Shown: positions 1 through 9,428 of the stretch, piece by piece | Layout: every line of letters begins with the position of its first letter | Numbering within the stretch: the stretch's first letter is position 1 | Assembly: GCF_014901205.1 (NCBI RefSeq) | Contig: NZ_JACNMU010000002.1 | Coordinates: 434,001-498,000 of the forward strand | Length of the DNA: 64,000 bases | Source of the DNA: Meridianimarinicoccus sp. MJW13 | GTDB taxonomy: Bacteria > Pseudomonadota > Alphaproteobacteria > Rhodobacterales > Rhodobacteraceae | Direction of reading: 5' to 3' | Program-made: the position numbers and the translations under genes | The notes under the pieces: generated by a model | What the model was told of the DNA's origin: nothing | Database searches by the model: none | The model's input: only the letters and a program-made list of their open reading frames with translations

Positions 1-1014
1 CCGATCTTCGCGCAGCTTCTGGAAGACCTGGCCACCGGCCAGCAAGTGCCCTTCACGCTGGCCACCGATGCCACCCAAGGCATTGGCGAGGTGTTCCATT
101 CCATCGCCTCGGCACTGGTGGGCGAGGCCGCCGATGGCTACACGCTGGTCTATGCCCGGCTGGCGTCGCACCTGAACCCCGGCAACGTCGACTCGCTTCT
201 GCTGATCGCGGCGCTGCTGGAGGATCTTGAGCAATACGATCTGGCCACCCGCGCTTACGACGCCGTTCCGCACGATCATGCGGCCTTCGTCACCGCCGAA
301 ATCGGCCGCGCCGACGCGCTGCTGGCCGCTGGCCGTGACGATGCCGCCGTCGAGGTGCTCAAGCAGCTGGCCAAGGCGCATCCGGAGCTGCTGCAAGTGC
401 AGAACAAGCTGGGCGACACCCTGCGCCGTCTGGATCGGTTCGAAGAAGCGCAGCCGGTCTATGATCGCGCCATCGCCCTGATCGAGACCCCCGAGGCCAA
501 CAGCTGGCCGGTGTTTTTCTCACGCGGGATCACGCTGGAACGTATCGGACAATGGGAGGCCGCCGAGGTCGATTTCCGCAAGGCGCTGGAATTGCAGCCC
601 GAACAACCGCAGGTCCTGAACTACCTTGGTTACAGCCTGGTCGAGATGCAGACCAACCTTGACGAGGCGCTCGACATGATCGAACGCGCCGTCGCCGGGC
701 GGCCCAACGATGGCTATATCACCGACTCGCTGGGGTGGGTGCTGTACCGGATGGGCCGCTATGACGAAGCAGTCGGCCATATGGAACGCGCCGCCGCGCT
801 GATGCCCACGGATCCGATCATCAACGACCATCTGGGCGATGTCTATTGGTCGGTGGGCCGCCAGATCGAGGCGCAATTCCAGTGGCGCCGGGCCTTGTCC
901 TTCGACCCCGAAGAAGACGAGGCCGACCGCATTCGCCGCAAGCTGGAAGTCGGGCTGGATCAGGTTCTGGAAGACGAGGGAGCCGCCCCCCTTGGCGTTG
1001 TCGAAGACGGCTGA
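1..1014 (+). CDS. TPR-repeat protein (5' truncated by window)
   Basis: The reading frame is open from the first base, so the start lies before the window; 337 residues are visible. Successive 34-residue helical repeats can be seen, for example around [40 protein letters not shown] and [16 protein letters not shown], which are tetratricopeptide repeats. TPR domains are protein-interaction scaffolds, and no catalytic motif is visible. The stop codon overlaps the start of ispE by 23 bases, so the two genes are probably cotranscribed and coupled. An outer-membrane or secretion-related role is common for such proteins in Rhodobacteraceae, but without the N terminus (signal peptide or lipobox) I cannot place it in the cell. 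Confidence 0.85.
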   Translation, partial: PIFAQLLEDLATGQQVPFTLATDATQGIGEVFHSIASALVGEAADGYTLVYARLASHLNPGNVDSLLLIAALLEDLEQYDLATRAYDAVPHDHAAFVTAEIGRADALLAAGRDDAAVEVLKQLAKAHPELLQVQNKLGDTLRRLDRFEEAQPVYDRAIALIETPEANSWPVFFSRGITLERIGQWEAAEVDFRKALELQPEQPQVLNYLGYSLVEMQTNLDEALDMIERAVAGRPNDGYITDSLGWVLYRMGRYDEAVGHMERAAALMPTDPIINDHLGDVYWSVGRQIEAQFQWRRALSFDPEEDEADRIRRKLEVGLDQVLEDEGAAPLGVVEDG

Positions 1015-1873
1015 GGCTTTTGCGCCGGCCAAGGTCAACCTGACACTGCATGTCACCGGACAGCGGGCCGATGGCTATCACCTGCTTGATTCGCTGGTGG
1101 TCTTCGCGGGCGTGGGCGACCGTCTGCGCGGGCAGTTGGCCCCGGAAACGCGGCTGCGTGTGACCGGTCCGCGTGCGGCGGGGGTGCCCACCGATGGCAG
1201 CAATCTGGTTCTGAAGGCGGCGCGCCTGTTCCGTCCCGAGGTGCCGGCTTCCCTGACCCTGGAAAAGCACCTTCCCGCCGCTGCCGGGATCGGCGGCGGA
1301 TCGTCTGACGCGGCGGCCTGCCTGCGCCTGTTGGCCCATCTGGGCACGCGGGCGTTGCCGTCAGAGGCCGATCAGTTGCGCCTTGGAGCCGATGTGCCGG
1401 TATGCCTTGCGGGCGATCCCCTGCGGATGGCGGGGATTGGCGAGGCGCTGTCGCCGGTGCTGGAGCTGCCGCCGCTCTGGCTGGTTCTGGTCAATCCCGG
1501 TGTTGACGTGCCGACCCCGGCGGTGTTCCGCGCCCTGACAAGCAAGACCAACCCGCCGATGCCGGATATTCCGTCTTTCCGCGATGCAAAGGCGATTCTG
1601 GCGTGGCTCGCGGCGCAGCGCAATGATCTTGAGGCCCCGGCCCGCGCACAGGCACCGGTCATCGACACCGTGCTTGCGGCACTGGCCGCGCAGCGCGGGT
1701 GCGGACTGGCGCGCATGTCGGGATCGGGGGCCACCTGTTTCGGGCTGTTTGCCATGGCCGCCGCAGCCGACGCCGCCGCCGGGGCGCTGGCCCGCGCGCA
1801 GCCGGACTGGTGGGTCACGGCGGCCCCGGTGCTGGGCCGCGCGCCGGATCAGTTGATCCGCGCCACCACATAG
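992..1873 (+). CDS. ispE: 4-diphosphocytidyl-2-C-methyl-D-erythritol kinase
   Basis: IspE phosphorylates CDP-methylerythritol with ATP in the MEP isoprenoid pathway. The protein opens with the family hallmark [20 protein letters not shown], carries the GHMP-kinase ATP loop [15 protein letters not shown] near residues 97-111, and ends with the third GHMP motif [12 protein letters not shown]. The open frame extends upstream to 839, but that part is antisense-like filler. I choose the TTG at 992, which has a GAGGGAG ribosome site about 9 bases upstream and gives 293 residues, the normal family size. TTG at 998 is also possible. The gene overlaps the TPR stop, and its 3' end overlaps the convergent prenyl synthase gene by 25 bases. 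Pathway context fits: the neighbour makes polyprenyl chains from the same precursors. Confidence 0.93.
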   Translation: MALSKTAEAFAPAKVNLTLHVTGQRADGYHLLDSLVVFAGVGDRLRGQLAPETRLRVTGPRAAGVPTDGSNLVLKAARLFRPEVPASLTLEKHLPAAAGIGGGSSDAAACLRLLAHLGTRALPSEADQLRLGADVPVCLAGDPLRMAGIGEALSPVLELPPLWLVLVNPGVDVPTPAVFRALTSKTNPPMPDIPSFRDAKAILAWLAAQRNDLEAPARAQAPVIDTVLAALAAQRGCGLARMSGSGATCFGLFAMAAAADAAAGALARAQPDWWVTAAPVLGRAPDQLIRATT

Positions 1874-2850
1874 TCGGCAAGGTCTTCCAGCATTTCGCGC
1901 AGGGCGGTTTGCGGGACCTGCGCCAGCGCGGCCTTCGCGGTCGCGGCCCAGGCCAGCGCATCGTCGCGGGCGGCGGCCATGGCACCATGCTTGTCCAGCA
2001 GGGACAGGGCGTGGTCCAGATCGCCGTCGCGCTGGTCGCCCTTCTCGATCACCCGGCGCCAGAAGGCGCGCTCTTCGTCATCGGCCTTGGCCACGGCCTT
2101 GATGACCGGTAGCGTCAGCTTGCGCTCGCGGAAGTCGTCGCCGACGTTCTTGCCGATGGTGGCGGTGCTGCCGCCATAGTCGAGCAGGTCATCGACGATC
2201 TGGAAGGCCATCCCCAGCGCATCGCCATAGGTGTGCAGGTCGCGCACGATGGCCTCATCCGCCCCGGCAATCACGCCGCCGACCTCGGTCGCGGCGGAAA
2301 ACAGCGCCGCCGTCTTGCCGCGAATGACCTTCGTGTAGATCTCTTCGGTGGTGGCAAGGTTCTGGGCGGCGGTCAGTTGCAGCACCTCGCCTTCGGCGAT
2401 GGTGGCCGAGGCGCTGGACAGGATGTCCAGCACCCGCAGCGAACCGGTTTCGACCATCAGCTTGAACGAGCGCGCGAACAGGTAATCGCCCACCAGTACC
2501 GAGGACTTGTTGTCCCACAGCAGGTTGGCCGTGGGCCGTCCGCGCCGCTGGTCGCTTTCGTCCACCACGTCATCGTGCAGCAGGGTCGCGGTGTGAATGA
2601 ACTCCACCGTGGCCGCCAGCAGCAGGTGATCCTCGCCCTGGTAGCCGCACATGCGTGCGGTGGCCAGGGTCAGCATCGGCCGCAGGCGCTTGCCCCCGGC
2701 CTCGACAAGATGGGCTGTGATTTCGGGAATGCGGGGCGCGTGTTCGGACACCATTCGGGCCCGGATCAGCGCATTCACCCGCTCCATGTCGTCGGCCAGT
2801 TCCGCGCTCAGGCGCTCCATCGGTTTCACAGAGGCGGTATCGAGGCTCAT
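1849..2850 (-). CDS. ispB: Polyprenyl (octa-/decaprenyl) diphosphate synthase
   Basis: This all-trans polyprenyl diphosphate synthase builds the ubiquinone side chain by adding isopentenyl units to farnesyl diphosphate. Both aspartate-rich motifs are intact: [12 protein letters not shown] (about residue 92) and DDLLDYGG (about 221). [12 protein letters not shown] near the N terminus matches the isopentenyl diphosphate-binding region. The length of 333 residues is typical. ATG at 2850 is used; the frame could extend one codon to a GTG at 2853. Chain length (C40, C45 or C50) cannot be read with confidence; ubiquinone-10 is usual in Rhodobacteraceae, which would make it a decaprenyl synthase. 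The gene is convergent with ispE and diverges from the DUF2007 gene. Confidence 0.92.
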   Translation of the reverse strand: MSLDTASVKPMERLSAELADDMERVNALIRARMVSEHAPRIPEITAHLVEAGGKRLRPMLTLATARMCGYQGEDHLLLAATVEFIHTATLLHDDVVDESDQRRGRPTANLLWDNKSSVLVGDYLFARSFKLMVETGSLRVLDILSSASATIAEGEVLQLTAAQNLATTEEIYTKVIRGKTAALFSAATEVGGVIAGADEAIVRDLHTYGDALGMAFQIVDDLLDYGGSTATIGKNVGDDFRERKLTLPVIKAVAKADDEERAFWRRVIEKGDQRDGDLDHALSLLDKHGAMAAARDDALAWAATAKAALAQVPQTALREMLEDLADYVVARIN

Positions 2851-2904
2851 CACGGTTCCGTATGCTGTCTCGACAAGCCGGGTGGCCTGTCATAACTGTC
2901 TGAT

Positions 2905-3120
2905 ATGAAGGAGCTTCTGCGTACCAACGATCCGACGGTGCTGGCCTTCGCCTCGGCACTCCTTCGAGGTGAGGATATAGACTGCTTTCCCATCGACGTC
3001 CACATGAGCGTGCTGGAAGGTTCGGTGGGCATCCTGCCGCGCCGAATCATGGTGCGGGCGGCTGATCACTTCCGCGCCCGTGCAATCCTTGTGGACAATG
3101 GCATCGATCCCGAAGGGTAA
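2905..3120 (+). CDS. Small DUF2007 (putative signal-transducing) protein
   Basis: This 71-residue soluble protein begins MKELLRTNDPTVLAFASALL and contains the DUF2007 pattern of a short ferredoxin-like fold (residue change, compartment-free, no metal ligands). DUF2007 members resemble PII-like small regulators, but their function is not established. It starts 55 bases after the divergent prenyl synthase start and ends 4 bases before the methyltransferase start, so it is probably the first gene of a two-gene operon. I recognise the family but cannot assign a reaction. Confidence 0.8.
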   Translation: MKELLRTNDPTVLAFASALLRGEDIDCFPIDVHMSVLEGSVGILPRRIMVRAADHFRARAILVDNGIDPEG

Positions 3121-3124
3121 GACC

Positions 3125-3895
3125 ATGACCGACGATCTGACCCGCGATCTGCTGCTGGGCGGGCGCGTGGTGATCTGGCAGCCCCGAAAGGGCTTTCGGG
3201 CCGGAGTGGACGCGGTGCTTCTGGCCGCGGCGGTGCCGGCACGGCCCGGCCAGTCGGTGCTGGAACTGGGCTGCGGTGTCGGAACCGCCAGCCTGTGCCT
3301 TGCCACCCGTGTGCCGGATCTGGCGGTGTTCGGTGTGGAGCTTCAGCCCGCCTATGCCGATCTGGCCCGGCGCAATGCCACCGAGACCGGCGTCGATCTG
3401 ACCGTTGCCACCGCGGATATTGCGGCGCTGCCTGCCGATCTGCGCAACCGCAGCTTCGATCATGTGTTGGCCAATCCGCCGTATTATCAACGCAGTCAGG
3501 GGCCGGCTTCTGAAGACGCGGGGCGCGACATCGCGCTGGCTGGCGACACGCCGCTGGCGGCCTGGGTCGAGGCAGCGACGCGTCGGCTGACCCCCGGCGG
3601 CTGCCTGACGATGATCCAGCAGGCCGACCGTCTGCCTGACCTTCTGGCAGCGCTGGACCGGCGCCTTGGTGCGGTCGAGGTGCTGCCCCTGGCCCCGCGT
3701 GAGGGGCGTCCGGCGCATCTGGTGCTGCTGCGGGCGATCAAGGGCCGGCGTACGCCGTTTTCGCTTCGGGCGCCGCTGGTGCTGCACGCGGGGCCCCGGC
3801 ATCTGAGCGATGCCGAGGATTACCGCGCCGAGGTGGCCGACGTGTTCCGAAATGTCGCACCTTTGCCCGGGTTTTCCAGCGATTCAAACGGGTGA
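3125..3895 (+). CDS. TrmN6-like tRNA(Val) adenine-N6 methyltransferase
   Basis: This is a class I SAM-dependent methyltransferase. The SAM loop is VLELGCGVGTASL (about residues 39-51), the acidic ribose-binding residue follows in VFGVELQP, and the N-methyltransferase catalytic tetrad NPPY is present in VLANPPYYQR (about 117). NPPY enzymes methylate exocyclic nitrogens. Similarity in layout to YfiC/TrmN6 suggests N6-methylation of A37 in tRNA1(Val), although the exact substrate is inferred. ATG at 3125 is preceded by GAAGGGTAAG and leaves a 4-base gap after the DUF2007 stop. The length of 256 residues is normal. Confidence 0.85.
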   Translation: MTDDLTRDLLLGGRVVIWQPRKGFRAGVDAVLLAAAVPARPGQSVLELGCGVGTASLCLATRVPDLAVFGVELQPAYADLARRNATETGVDLTVATADIAALPADLRNRSFDHVLANPPYYQRSQGPASEDAGRDIALAGDTPLAAWVEAATRRLTPGGCLTMIQQADRLPDLLAALDRRLGAVEVLPLAPREGRPAHLVLLRAIKGRRTPFSLRAPLVLHAGPRHLSDAEDYRAEVADVFRNVAPLPGFSSDSNG

Positions 3896-4001
3896 ATTGC
3901 GGGCGCAATTCCTAAATCTATACGAGCGGTGTCTGTTTTTCGTGACAGCCGCTGAATTCTGTGGTCGTCTGATCACGTTCAAACATGAAAGGGAGAATTC
4001 G

Positions 4002-4172
4002 ATGTCGATGAATGCGCATCTTCAGGAGCTTCGCAGAAAGCACCAGGTCCTCTCCAGTGAAGTGGAGCGCGCCCAACGAAGTCCCAGCATCGACGACCTT
4101 CAGGTGGCGGCCCTCAAGAAGCAGAAGCTTCAGATCAAGGAAGAAATCCACCGCCTGTCCGGTCAGGACTAG
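4002..4172 (+). CDS. DUF465 (YdcH-like) small coiled-coil protein
   Basis: This is a 56-residue, highly charged helical protein. LQELRRKHQVLSSEVERAQR followed by ALKKQKLQIKEEIHRL is the DUF465 signature, predicted to form a short coiled coil. ATG at 4002 has an AAAGGGAG ribosome site; a second ATG two codons later is possible. The function of DUF465 is unknown. It stands alone, 106 bases after the methyltransferase, and is closed by a good intrinsic terminator. Confidence 0.85.
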   Translation: MSMNAHLQELRRKHQVLSSEVERAQRSPSIDDLQVAALKKQKLQIKEEIHRLSGQD

Positions 4173-4213
4173 ACAGTCCGTCCCGCCTGGCGGGACATCG
4201 GGTTCAAGATTGA

Positions 4214-4239
4214 AAGCATGCCCCTGGGCATGCTTTTTT
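4214..4239 (+). terminator. Rho-independent terminator after the DUF465 gene
   Basis: A 10-base inverted repeat (AAGCATGCCC / GGGCATGCTT) with a minimal loop runs directly into six T residues. It ends exactly where the convergent LysR gene stops. Confidence 0.85.
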
Positions 4240-5174
4240 CATGGTGTCGCGGGATGGATCGTCCGATGCGCCGTCAGGTTTTCGATCTGCGCCAGTTCCG
4301 CCCGCAGCCAGGTCAGAAAGGCCCGGATCGGGGGGCGGTCTTCCGTGCCGGGCACGCAGAGGAACCGAAACCGGGACCGTGTGGCAAACGTGTCCTTCAG
4401 TGGCGCCACAAGGTGGCCGTCGCGCAGGGCCGGTGCGGTCAGGGTGACGCGGCCAAGAATGATGCAGGCCCCGGCAATGGCCGCATTGGACGCGTGATCT
4501 GCGTGCGAGAACGACGGGCCGGGCGTGGGCGCATCGGTGACGCCCACGGCCTTCAGGTAGGCGGGCCAGTTCATCATCGGCTCCAGTTGCAGCGTGTCCT
4601 CCTGCCGTGCCAGAGGGAAACGCAGCAAGTCGGACGGCTGTGTCACTTGCCGGGCCAGATGCGGCGCCATCATCGGCGTGAGCCAGTCTGTCGTCAGATC
4701 GGTGCTGTGCATGCCCGGCGGGGCCGCGACCCCGTATCGGATGGCCACATCCACGCCGTCCCGCACGAGATCGGCCAGACGCAGCGTGGCCAGCAGCCGC
4801 AGCTCGACCTCGGGATGGGCCTGGGCAAAGTCATACATGCGGGGCGCCAGCCAGGTGGAGGTGAAGGCCGGACCGGCGGTCACTGTCAGCACGTTTTCAT
4901 CCTGAACCCGCCCGGCGGCGGCCCAGGCGCTGTGAAGGGCGGCGAAGCCATCGGCAACACCGGGCTGCAGGCGCGCGCCGGCCTCGGTGAGGGCAACGGC
5001 GCGGGTCAGGCGATGAAACACCGGCTGGCCAAGGTGGCTTTCCAGCGACTTGATCTGAAAACTCAGCGCGGCGGGGGTGACGTTCAACTCGTCTGCCGCG
5101 CGGGCAAAACTCAGGTGACGGGCGGCGGCCTCGAAGGCGCGCAGGGCAGTCAGGGGCGGCAGGCGGTCGGACAT
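4239..5174 (-). CDS. LysR-family regulator (GcvA-like)
   Basis: This 311-residue LysR-type regulator has an N-terminal winged helix-turn-helix (LTALRAFEAAARHLSFARAA, then ELNVTPAALSFQIKSLE) and a periplasmic-binding-like effector domain from about residue 90. The wording PPLTALRAFEAAARHLSF is typical of the GcvA/AmpR branch, which often controls amino-acid or beta-lactamase genes. The effector is unknown. It diverges from a small ORF starting at 5270; LysR regulators commonly control the divergent gene and themselves from the shared 95-base spacer, but I see no clear T-N11-A site. Confidence 0.88.
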   Translation of the reverse strand: MSDRLPPLTALRAFEAAARHLSFARAADELNVTPAALSFQIKSLESHLGQPVFHRLTRAVALTEAGARLQPGVADGFAALHSAWAAAGRVQDENVLTVTAGPAFTSTWLAPRMYDFAQAHPEVELRLLATLRLADLVRDGVDVAIRYGVAAPPGMHSTDLTTDWLTPMMAPHLARQVTQPSDLLRFPLARQEDTLQLEPMMNWPAYLKAVGVTDAPTPGPSFSHADHASNAAIAGACIILGRVTLTAPALRDGHLVAPLKDTFATRSRFRFLCVPGTEDRPPIRAFLTWLRAELAQIENLTAHRTIHPATP

Positions 5175-5269
5175 ACAGTTAAGTAAAACTAATCTGTATG
5201 CATGAAAAGTCTCGTTTGTGCGGTGGCGTGGAAAAGATCACCTTGAGGGCACCCCCAAAGGAGATTGTC

Positions 5270-5386
5270 ATGGCCATGTTTGAAACCACGCCGACCTGCC
5301 AAAGCCGCCTGGCCTTCCGCCGCGCGCATGCCGCCCGTTCCGCAGTCTTCCGCGCGCTGGTTGCTGCACTGTTCGGGCGCGGCTGA
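5270..5386 (+). CDS. Small ORF, 38 residues, unknown
   Basis: ATG at 5270 has a strong AAAGGAG ribosome site 7 bases upstream. The product is MAMFETTPTCQSRLAFRRAH followed by a short hydrophobic, basic tail ending in ALFGRG. It is arginine-rich and could be a small amphipathic helix. Its opening resembles the N terminus of DUF1127 stress proteins of this family, but the DUF1127 core is missing, so this may be a remnant. It lies between a divergent LysR gene and the phaB terminator. Whether it is translated is unproven. Confidence 0.5.
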   Translation: MAMFETTPTCQSRLAFRRAHAARSAVFRALVAALFGRG

Positions 5387-5388
5387 GC

Positions 5389-5423
5389 AAAAAAAGGGGG
5401 GCCGACCCGGCCGGGTCAGCCCC
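5389..5423 (-). terminator. Intrinsic terminator after phaB
   Basis: Read on the minus strand, GGGGCTGACCC and GGGTCGGCCCC form an 11-base stem with one G-T pair and a GGCC loop, followed by seven T residues. It lies 23 bases past the phaB stop. Confidence 0.85.
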
Positions 5424-5445
5424 AATCTGCCAAAGCCGACTTGGC

Positions 5446-6171
<726 letters not shown>

Positions 6172-6288
6172 GGTTGTCCCTCCAGTTTGGCTTAAAATCT
6201 TGTAACTCTGTTACGAAGTTGATCTGTCCTGAGCAACATTGTTGCGCTTGGTAAATTGACGCAACCTGCCGGCTGCACGGAGCCTTTT

Positions 6289-6320
6289 GAAAAAAAGGGT
6301 GCCTTGCGGGCACCCTTTTA
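6289..6320 (-). terminator. Intrinsic terminator between phaA and phaB
   Basis: On the minus strand a GGGTGCC/GGCACCC stem with a CGCAA-type loop is followed by seven T residues, just after the phaA stop. The + strand also has a short T run, so it may work both ways. Confidence 0.8.
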
Positions 6321-6338
6321 GTCGTGTGCTTTCGCGGA

Positions 6339-7514
6339 TCAGGGACGCTCCACGCAGAGCGCAACGCCCATGCCGCCGCCGATGCACAGCGTGGCGAGGC
6401 CCTTCTTGGCATCGCGGCGCTGCATTTCGAACAGAAGCGTGTTCAGCACCCGCGCGCCCGAAGCGCCGATCGGGTGACCGATGGCAATGGCACCGCCGTT
6501 CACGTTCACGATCGACGGATCCCAGCCCATGTCCTTGTTCACGGCGCAGGCCTGCGCGGCGAAGGCTTCGTTGGCTTCGACCAGGTCCAGATCGTCGACC
6601 GACCAGCCGGCCTTGTCCAGCGCCTTGCGCGAGGCGTAGATCGGGCCAACACCCATGATGGTCGGGTCCAGGCCGGCAGTGGCGTAGGACGCGATGCGGG
6701 CCAGCGGGGTGATCCCGCGCTTTTCGGCTTCGGCGGCGGACATCAGCAGCACGCCGGCGGCACCGTCGTTCAGGCCCGAGGCGTTGGCGGCGGTGACCGA
6801 TCCGTCCTTGGTAAAGGCCGGACGCAGTTTCTGCATGGCTTCCATGGTGGCGCCGTGGCGGATGTATTCATCCGCGTCCACCACGATCTCGCCCTTGCGG
6901 GTCTTCACGGTGAAGGGGATGATTTCATCGACGAACTTGCCGGCCTTCTGGGCGGCTTCGGCCTTGTTCTGCGAGGCCACGGCGAATTCATCCTGCTGTT
7001 CGCGGGTGATCTGCCACTGGTTCGCCACGTTCTCGGCGGTCTGGCCCATGTGGTAGCCGTTGAAGGCATCCCACAGGCCGTCCTTGATCATCGTGTCGAT
7101 GTACTTCATGTCGCCCATCTTCTGACCCGCGCGCAGGGCGGCGGCATGGGGGCTCATGGACATGTTCTCCTGGCCGCCGGCGGCGACGATCGAGGCATCG
7201 CCGAGCATGATGTGCTGGGCACCCAGAGCGACGGCGCGCAGACCCGAGCCGCACACCTGGTTGATGCTCCAGGCTGCGCTTTCCTGCGGCAGGCCGGCAT
7301 TGATATGCGCCTGACGGGCCGGGTTCTGGCCCTGGGCCGCGGTCAGCACCTGACCGAGGATGGTTTCGGATACGTCCGATTTGTCAATTCCGGCGCGGGC
7401 GACAAGACCCTCCAGCATGGCGGCGCCAAGGTCGTGCGCGGGGGTATTCGCAAACGATCCGAGGAAGCTTCCAACCGCTGTGCGGCCAGCCGATGCGATT
7501 ACGACGTCGGTCAT
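6339..7514 (-). CDS. phaA: Acetyl-CoA C-acetyltransferase (beta-ketothiolase)
   Basis: PhaA condenses two acetyl-CoA into acetoacetyl-CoA, feeding PhaB. The protein is 391 residues, the standard thiolase length. The acyl-accepting cysteine is in [15 protein letters not shown] (about residue 88), the catalytic histidine in [17 protein letters not shown] (about 348), and the second cysteine in TLCIGGGMG near the C terminus. ATG at 7514 follows a GGAAGGA ribosome site. The order phaA-phaB on one strand is the usual PHB arrangement; the terminator between them suggests that full-length two-gene messages are limited. Confidence 0.95.
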   Translation of the reverse strand: MTDVVIASAGRTAVGSFLGSFANTPAHDLGAAMLEGLVARAGIDKSDVSETILGQVLTAAQGQNPARQAHINAGLPQESAAWSINQVCGSGLRAVALGAQHIMLGDASIVAAGGQENMSMSPHAAALRAGQKMGDMKYIDTMIKDGLWDAFNGYHMGQTAENVANQWQITREQQDEFAVASQNKAEAAQKAGKFVDEIIPFTVKTRKGEIVVDADEYIRHGATMEAMQKLRPAFTKDGSVTAANASGLNDGAAGVLLMSAAEAEKRGITPLARIASYATAGLDPTIMGVGPIYASRKALDKAGWSVDDLDLVEANEAFAAQACAVNKDMGWDPSIVNVNGGAIAIGHPIGASGARVLNTLLFEMQRRDAKKGLATLCIGGGMGVALCVERP

Positions 7515-7625
7515 GGGTATTCCTTCCGTTGTCTCTCGACAGGCGGCGCATTCCGGTTTCGGGGGGAACCGCCTGACCCGCCTTGGATAGGCGGTGGACC
7601 CCGGCGGAGCAACTGACTTTGTGTC

Positions 7626-8441
7626 TCAGCGTGCCAGCGGGGTTCCGAGAGAACAGGGGACGGAGGGGGCAATCGGCCAACTGGGCCTGGGGCCGGGCCG
7701 CCCGAAGGCATAGCCCTGCAGGCAGTCGACGCCACGGGAGGCGAGGTATGCGGCTTGCGCATGGCTTTCGACCGATTCTGCAACGGTCAGCAGGTCGAAG
7801 TGCCGGGCCAGTCCCAGCAGCGCGTCGAACAGCACCTGGTTGTCGCGATCACGCTCGACATCGCGGGAATACTGACCGTCGATCTTCAGGATGTCGAAAC
7901 GCAGGGCGCGCAGGGTGCTGAAACAGGTGCTGCCCGCGCCGAAATCGTCCAGCGCCAGCGACAGGCCCAACCCGCGCAGCCGGTCGAAGATCGCGGGCAT
8001 GTCCGGCGTGGTCAGGCGGCTGCATTCGGTAACCTCGACGATCAGGCGTTCGGCCAGATCGGGCGCGGCGGCCAGTCCGGTGGTCAGCGCGTGCCACCAT
8101 TGCGGGGTGCGCAGGGATTGGGGCGTGGCGTTCACCGCCAGTCGCAGGGTCGGGCGGCGACCCAGTTCCGCAAGGCCCAGTTGCAGGGCGCGCACATCCA
8201 GTTGGCGGCCCAGAGGGCGGTCTTCCACCGCCGGCATGAAAGCGCCCGCAGCCACAAGCCCGCCGTGCGGACGGCGCAGGCGCAGCAGGCCTTCGTGAAA
8301 GGCGACCCTTGCCGTGTCGGCCCCCTGGACCACTGGCTGAAACGCCAGCGTAATCCGGTTGTCTTCAAGGGCCGCGGAAACCTCGGCTTCGATCAGCGAC
8401 GGGTGCGGACGGGGCGGCGGAGCGGATTGGGTTTGAAACAT
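7626..8441 (-). CDS. EAL-domain cyclic-di-GMP phosphodiesterase
   Basis: This is a stand-alone EAL domain of 271 residues that should hydrolyse cyclic di-GMP to pGpG. The motifs needed for activity are present: EGLLR in place of EALLR, LAVNATPQSL, IVEVTE, ALDDFGAGS, ILKIDGQY, AESVES and LQGYAFG. The glutamate of EAL, the DD pair, the lysine and the last glutamate are all intact. No GGDEF, PAS or membrane segment is visible. ATG at 8441 has an AAGGA ribosome site; the frame continues upstream to 8525 without support. It lies upstream of phaA on the same strand with a 111-base gap. Confidence 0.88.
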   Translation of the reverse strand: MFQTQSAPPPRPHPSLIEAEVSAALEDNRITLAFQPVVQGADTARVAFHEGLLRLRRPHGGLVAAGAFMPAVEDRPLGRQLDVRALQLGLAELGRRPTLRLAVNATPQSLRTPQWWHALTTGLAAAPDLAERLIVEVTECSRLTTPDMPAIFDRLRGLGLSLALDDFGAGSTCFSTLRALRFDILKIDGQYSRDVERDRDNQVLFDALLGLARHFDLLTVAESVESHAQAAYLASRGVDCLQGYAFGRPGPRPSWPIAPSVPCSLGTPLAR

Positions 8442-8555
8442 GGCAGCGTTTTCCTTAGCAGGCCCCCAAGGTCTTGCAGGGATTCGCTTAAATGTTCCTA
8501 AAATGTTCCGCATCTTGCCCGGCAAGCAGGCAAATCGCGACCATCTGTGCCGGGA

Positions 8556-8987
8556 TTACACCGGTCCGGAGCCGAACAGGCGGGGGATCTCGATCATCGG
8601 GCAGCGATTCTGAACCACGTGAATCCCCTGCGCGCGCGCCTTGGCCGCTGCTGCATCATCCTGCACGCCCAGTTGGGTCCAGATAGTGTGCAGGGCCGGA
8701 AGATGGGCCAGCGCCGCCTCGACAACCCCGGCCACATGGGCCGAGTTTCGGAACACGTCGATCATGTCGACCTCTGCGGGCAGATCGGCAATCGTCGCGA
8801 CCACGGTTTCGCCGAACAACTGCGCGCCAGCCTGGCCCGGATTGACCGGGATCACGCGATATCCGCGTTCGCGCAGGAACTGCGAGACATAGTGACTGGG
8901 CCGCGCCGGATTGGGCGAGGCGCCGATGCAGGCAATCACCTTGGTGTCGGTCCAGATCTGGCGCAGCTTGTCGTCGGTAAGGGTCAT
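8556..8987 (-). CDS. CoA-binding (YccU-like) Rossmann protein
   Basis: This is a 143-residue protein of the CoA-binding domain family related to the nucleotide-binding part of succinyl-CoA synthetase alpha. The glycine pattern VIACIGASPNPARPSHYV and the later TIWTQLGVQ and VVQNRCPMIEI segments are characteristic. The reaction and partner are unknown; the family probably binds acyl-CoA or CoA. ATG at 8987 fits the family start; the upstream 39 codons of open frame have no support. A terminator ends just before its start codon, so it has its own promoter. Confidence 0.85.
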   Translation of the reverse strand: MTLTDDKLRQIWTDTKVIACIGASPNPARPSHYVSQFLRERGYRVIPVNPGQAGAQLFGETVVATIADLPAEVDMIDVFRNSAHVAGVVEAALAHLPALHTIWTQLGVQDDAAAAKARAQGIHVVQNRCPMIEIPRLFGSGPV

Positions 8988-9002
8988 GGCAGATTCCCGC
9001 AG

Positions 9003-9033
9003 AAAAAAGCGCCCGGGACAAACCGGGCGCTGA
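9003..9033 (-). terminator. Intrinsic terminator upstream of the CoA-binding gene
   Basis: AGCGCCCGG and CCGGGCGCT form a perfect 9-base stem; on the minus strand the stem runs into six T residues. It closes the rlmB/zinc-ribbon transcript, about 120 bases past the zinc-ribbon stop. Confidence 0.85.
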
Positions 9034-9155
9034 AGTCGTGGAACGAGGGACAGTTTGAAAGGGCAAGAGTTCCAGCTTGCCGACGCAATATATGTAGGGT
9101 GCAAATCGCGATTTGGAAGAGTTGTTGCGCTCCCGGTGACAAACTTGTGAAGCGG

Positions 9156-9425
9156 TCAGTCGAAGATGTCGTCCAGAAGATCGAAGGCTTCGCCCATCAG
9201 CTTGCGCGACAGCGACTTCTTGCGCTTCTTCTTTTTCGGCTTCGAAGGCTTCATCCGCGTTTTCCCCGCTTTGGCCGGTGCCGGTTGCGTCTTCAGCGCC
9301 TTGAGATCGTGCAGCGGCGCCCCGCAAGAGGCGCAGGCCAGCTCATGGCCATCGCGCCCGGTCAGCACCAGCGCGGCGCGGGTGCCGCAATAGCAGCAGG
9401 TGGCAATCTTGGTTCCGTGCGGCAA
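9156..9425 (-). CDS. Zinc-ribbon protein with basic and acidic tail, unknown
   Basis: This 89-residue protein has two CxxC pairs (CCYCG and CASCG, about residues 10-36) that could bind one zinc. A lysine-rich stretch KPKKKKRKKSLSRK follows, and the C terminus EAFDLLDDIFD is acidic and amphipathic. The zinc ribbon plus basic patch suggests RNA or ribosome binding; this is inference. The start is a TTG at 9425, 3 bases after the rlmB stop, with GGAG inside the rlmB end. It is the second gene of the rlmB operon. I do not recognise a named family. Confidence 0.75.
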   Translation of the reverse strand: MPHGTKIATCCYCGTRAALVLTGRDGHELACASCGAPLHDLKALKTQPAPAKAGKTRMKPSKPKKKKRKKSLSRKLMGEAFDLLDDIFD

Positions 9426-9428
9426 GGG

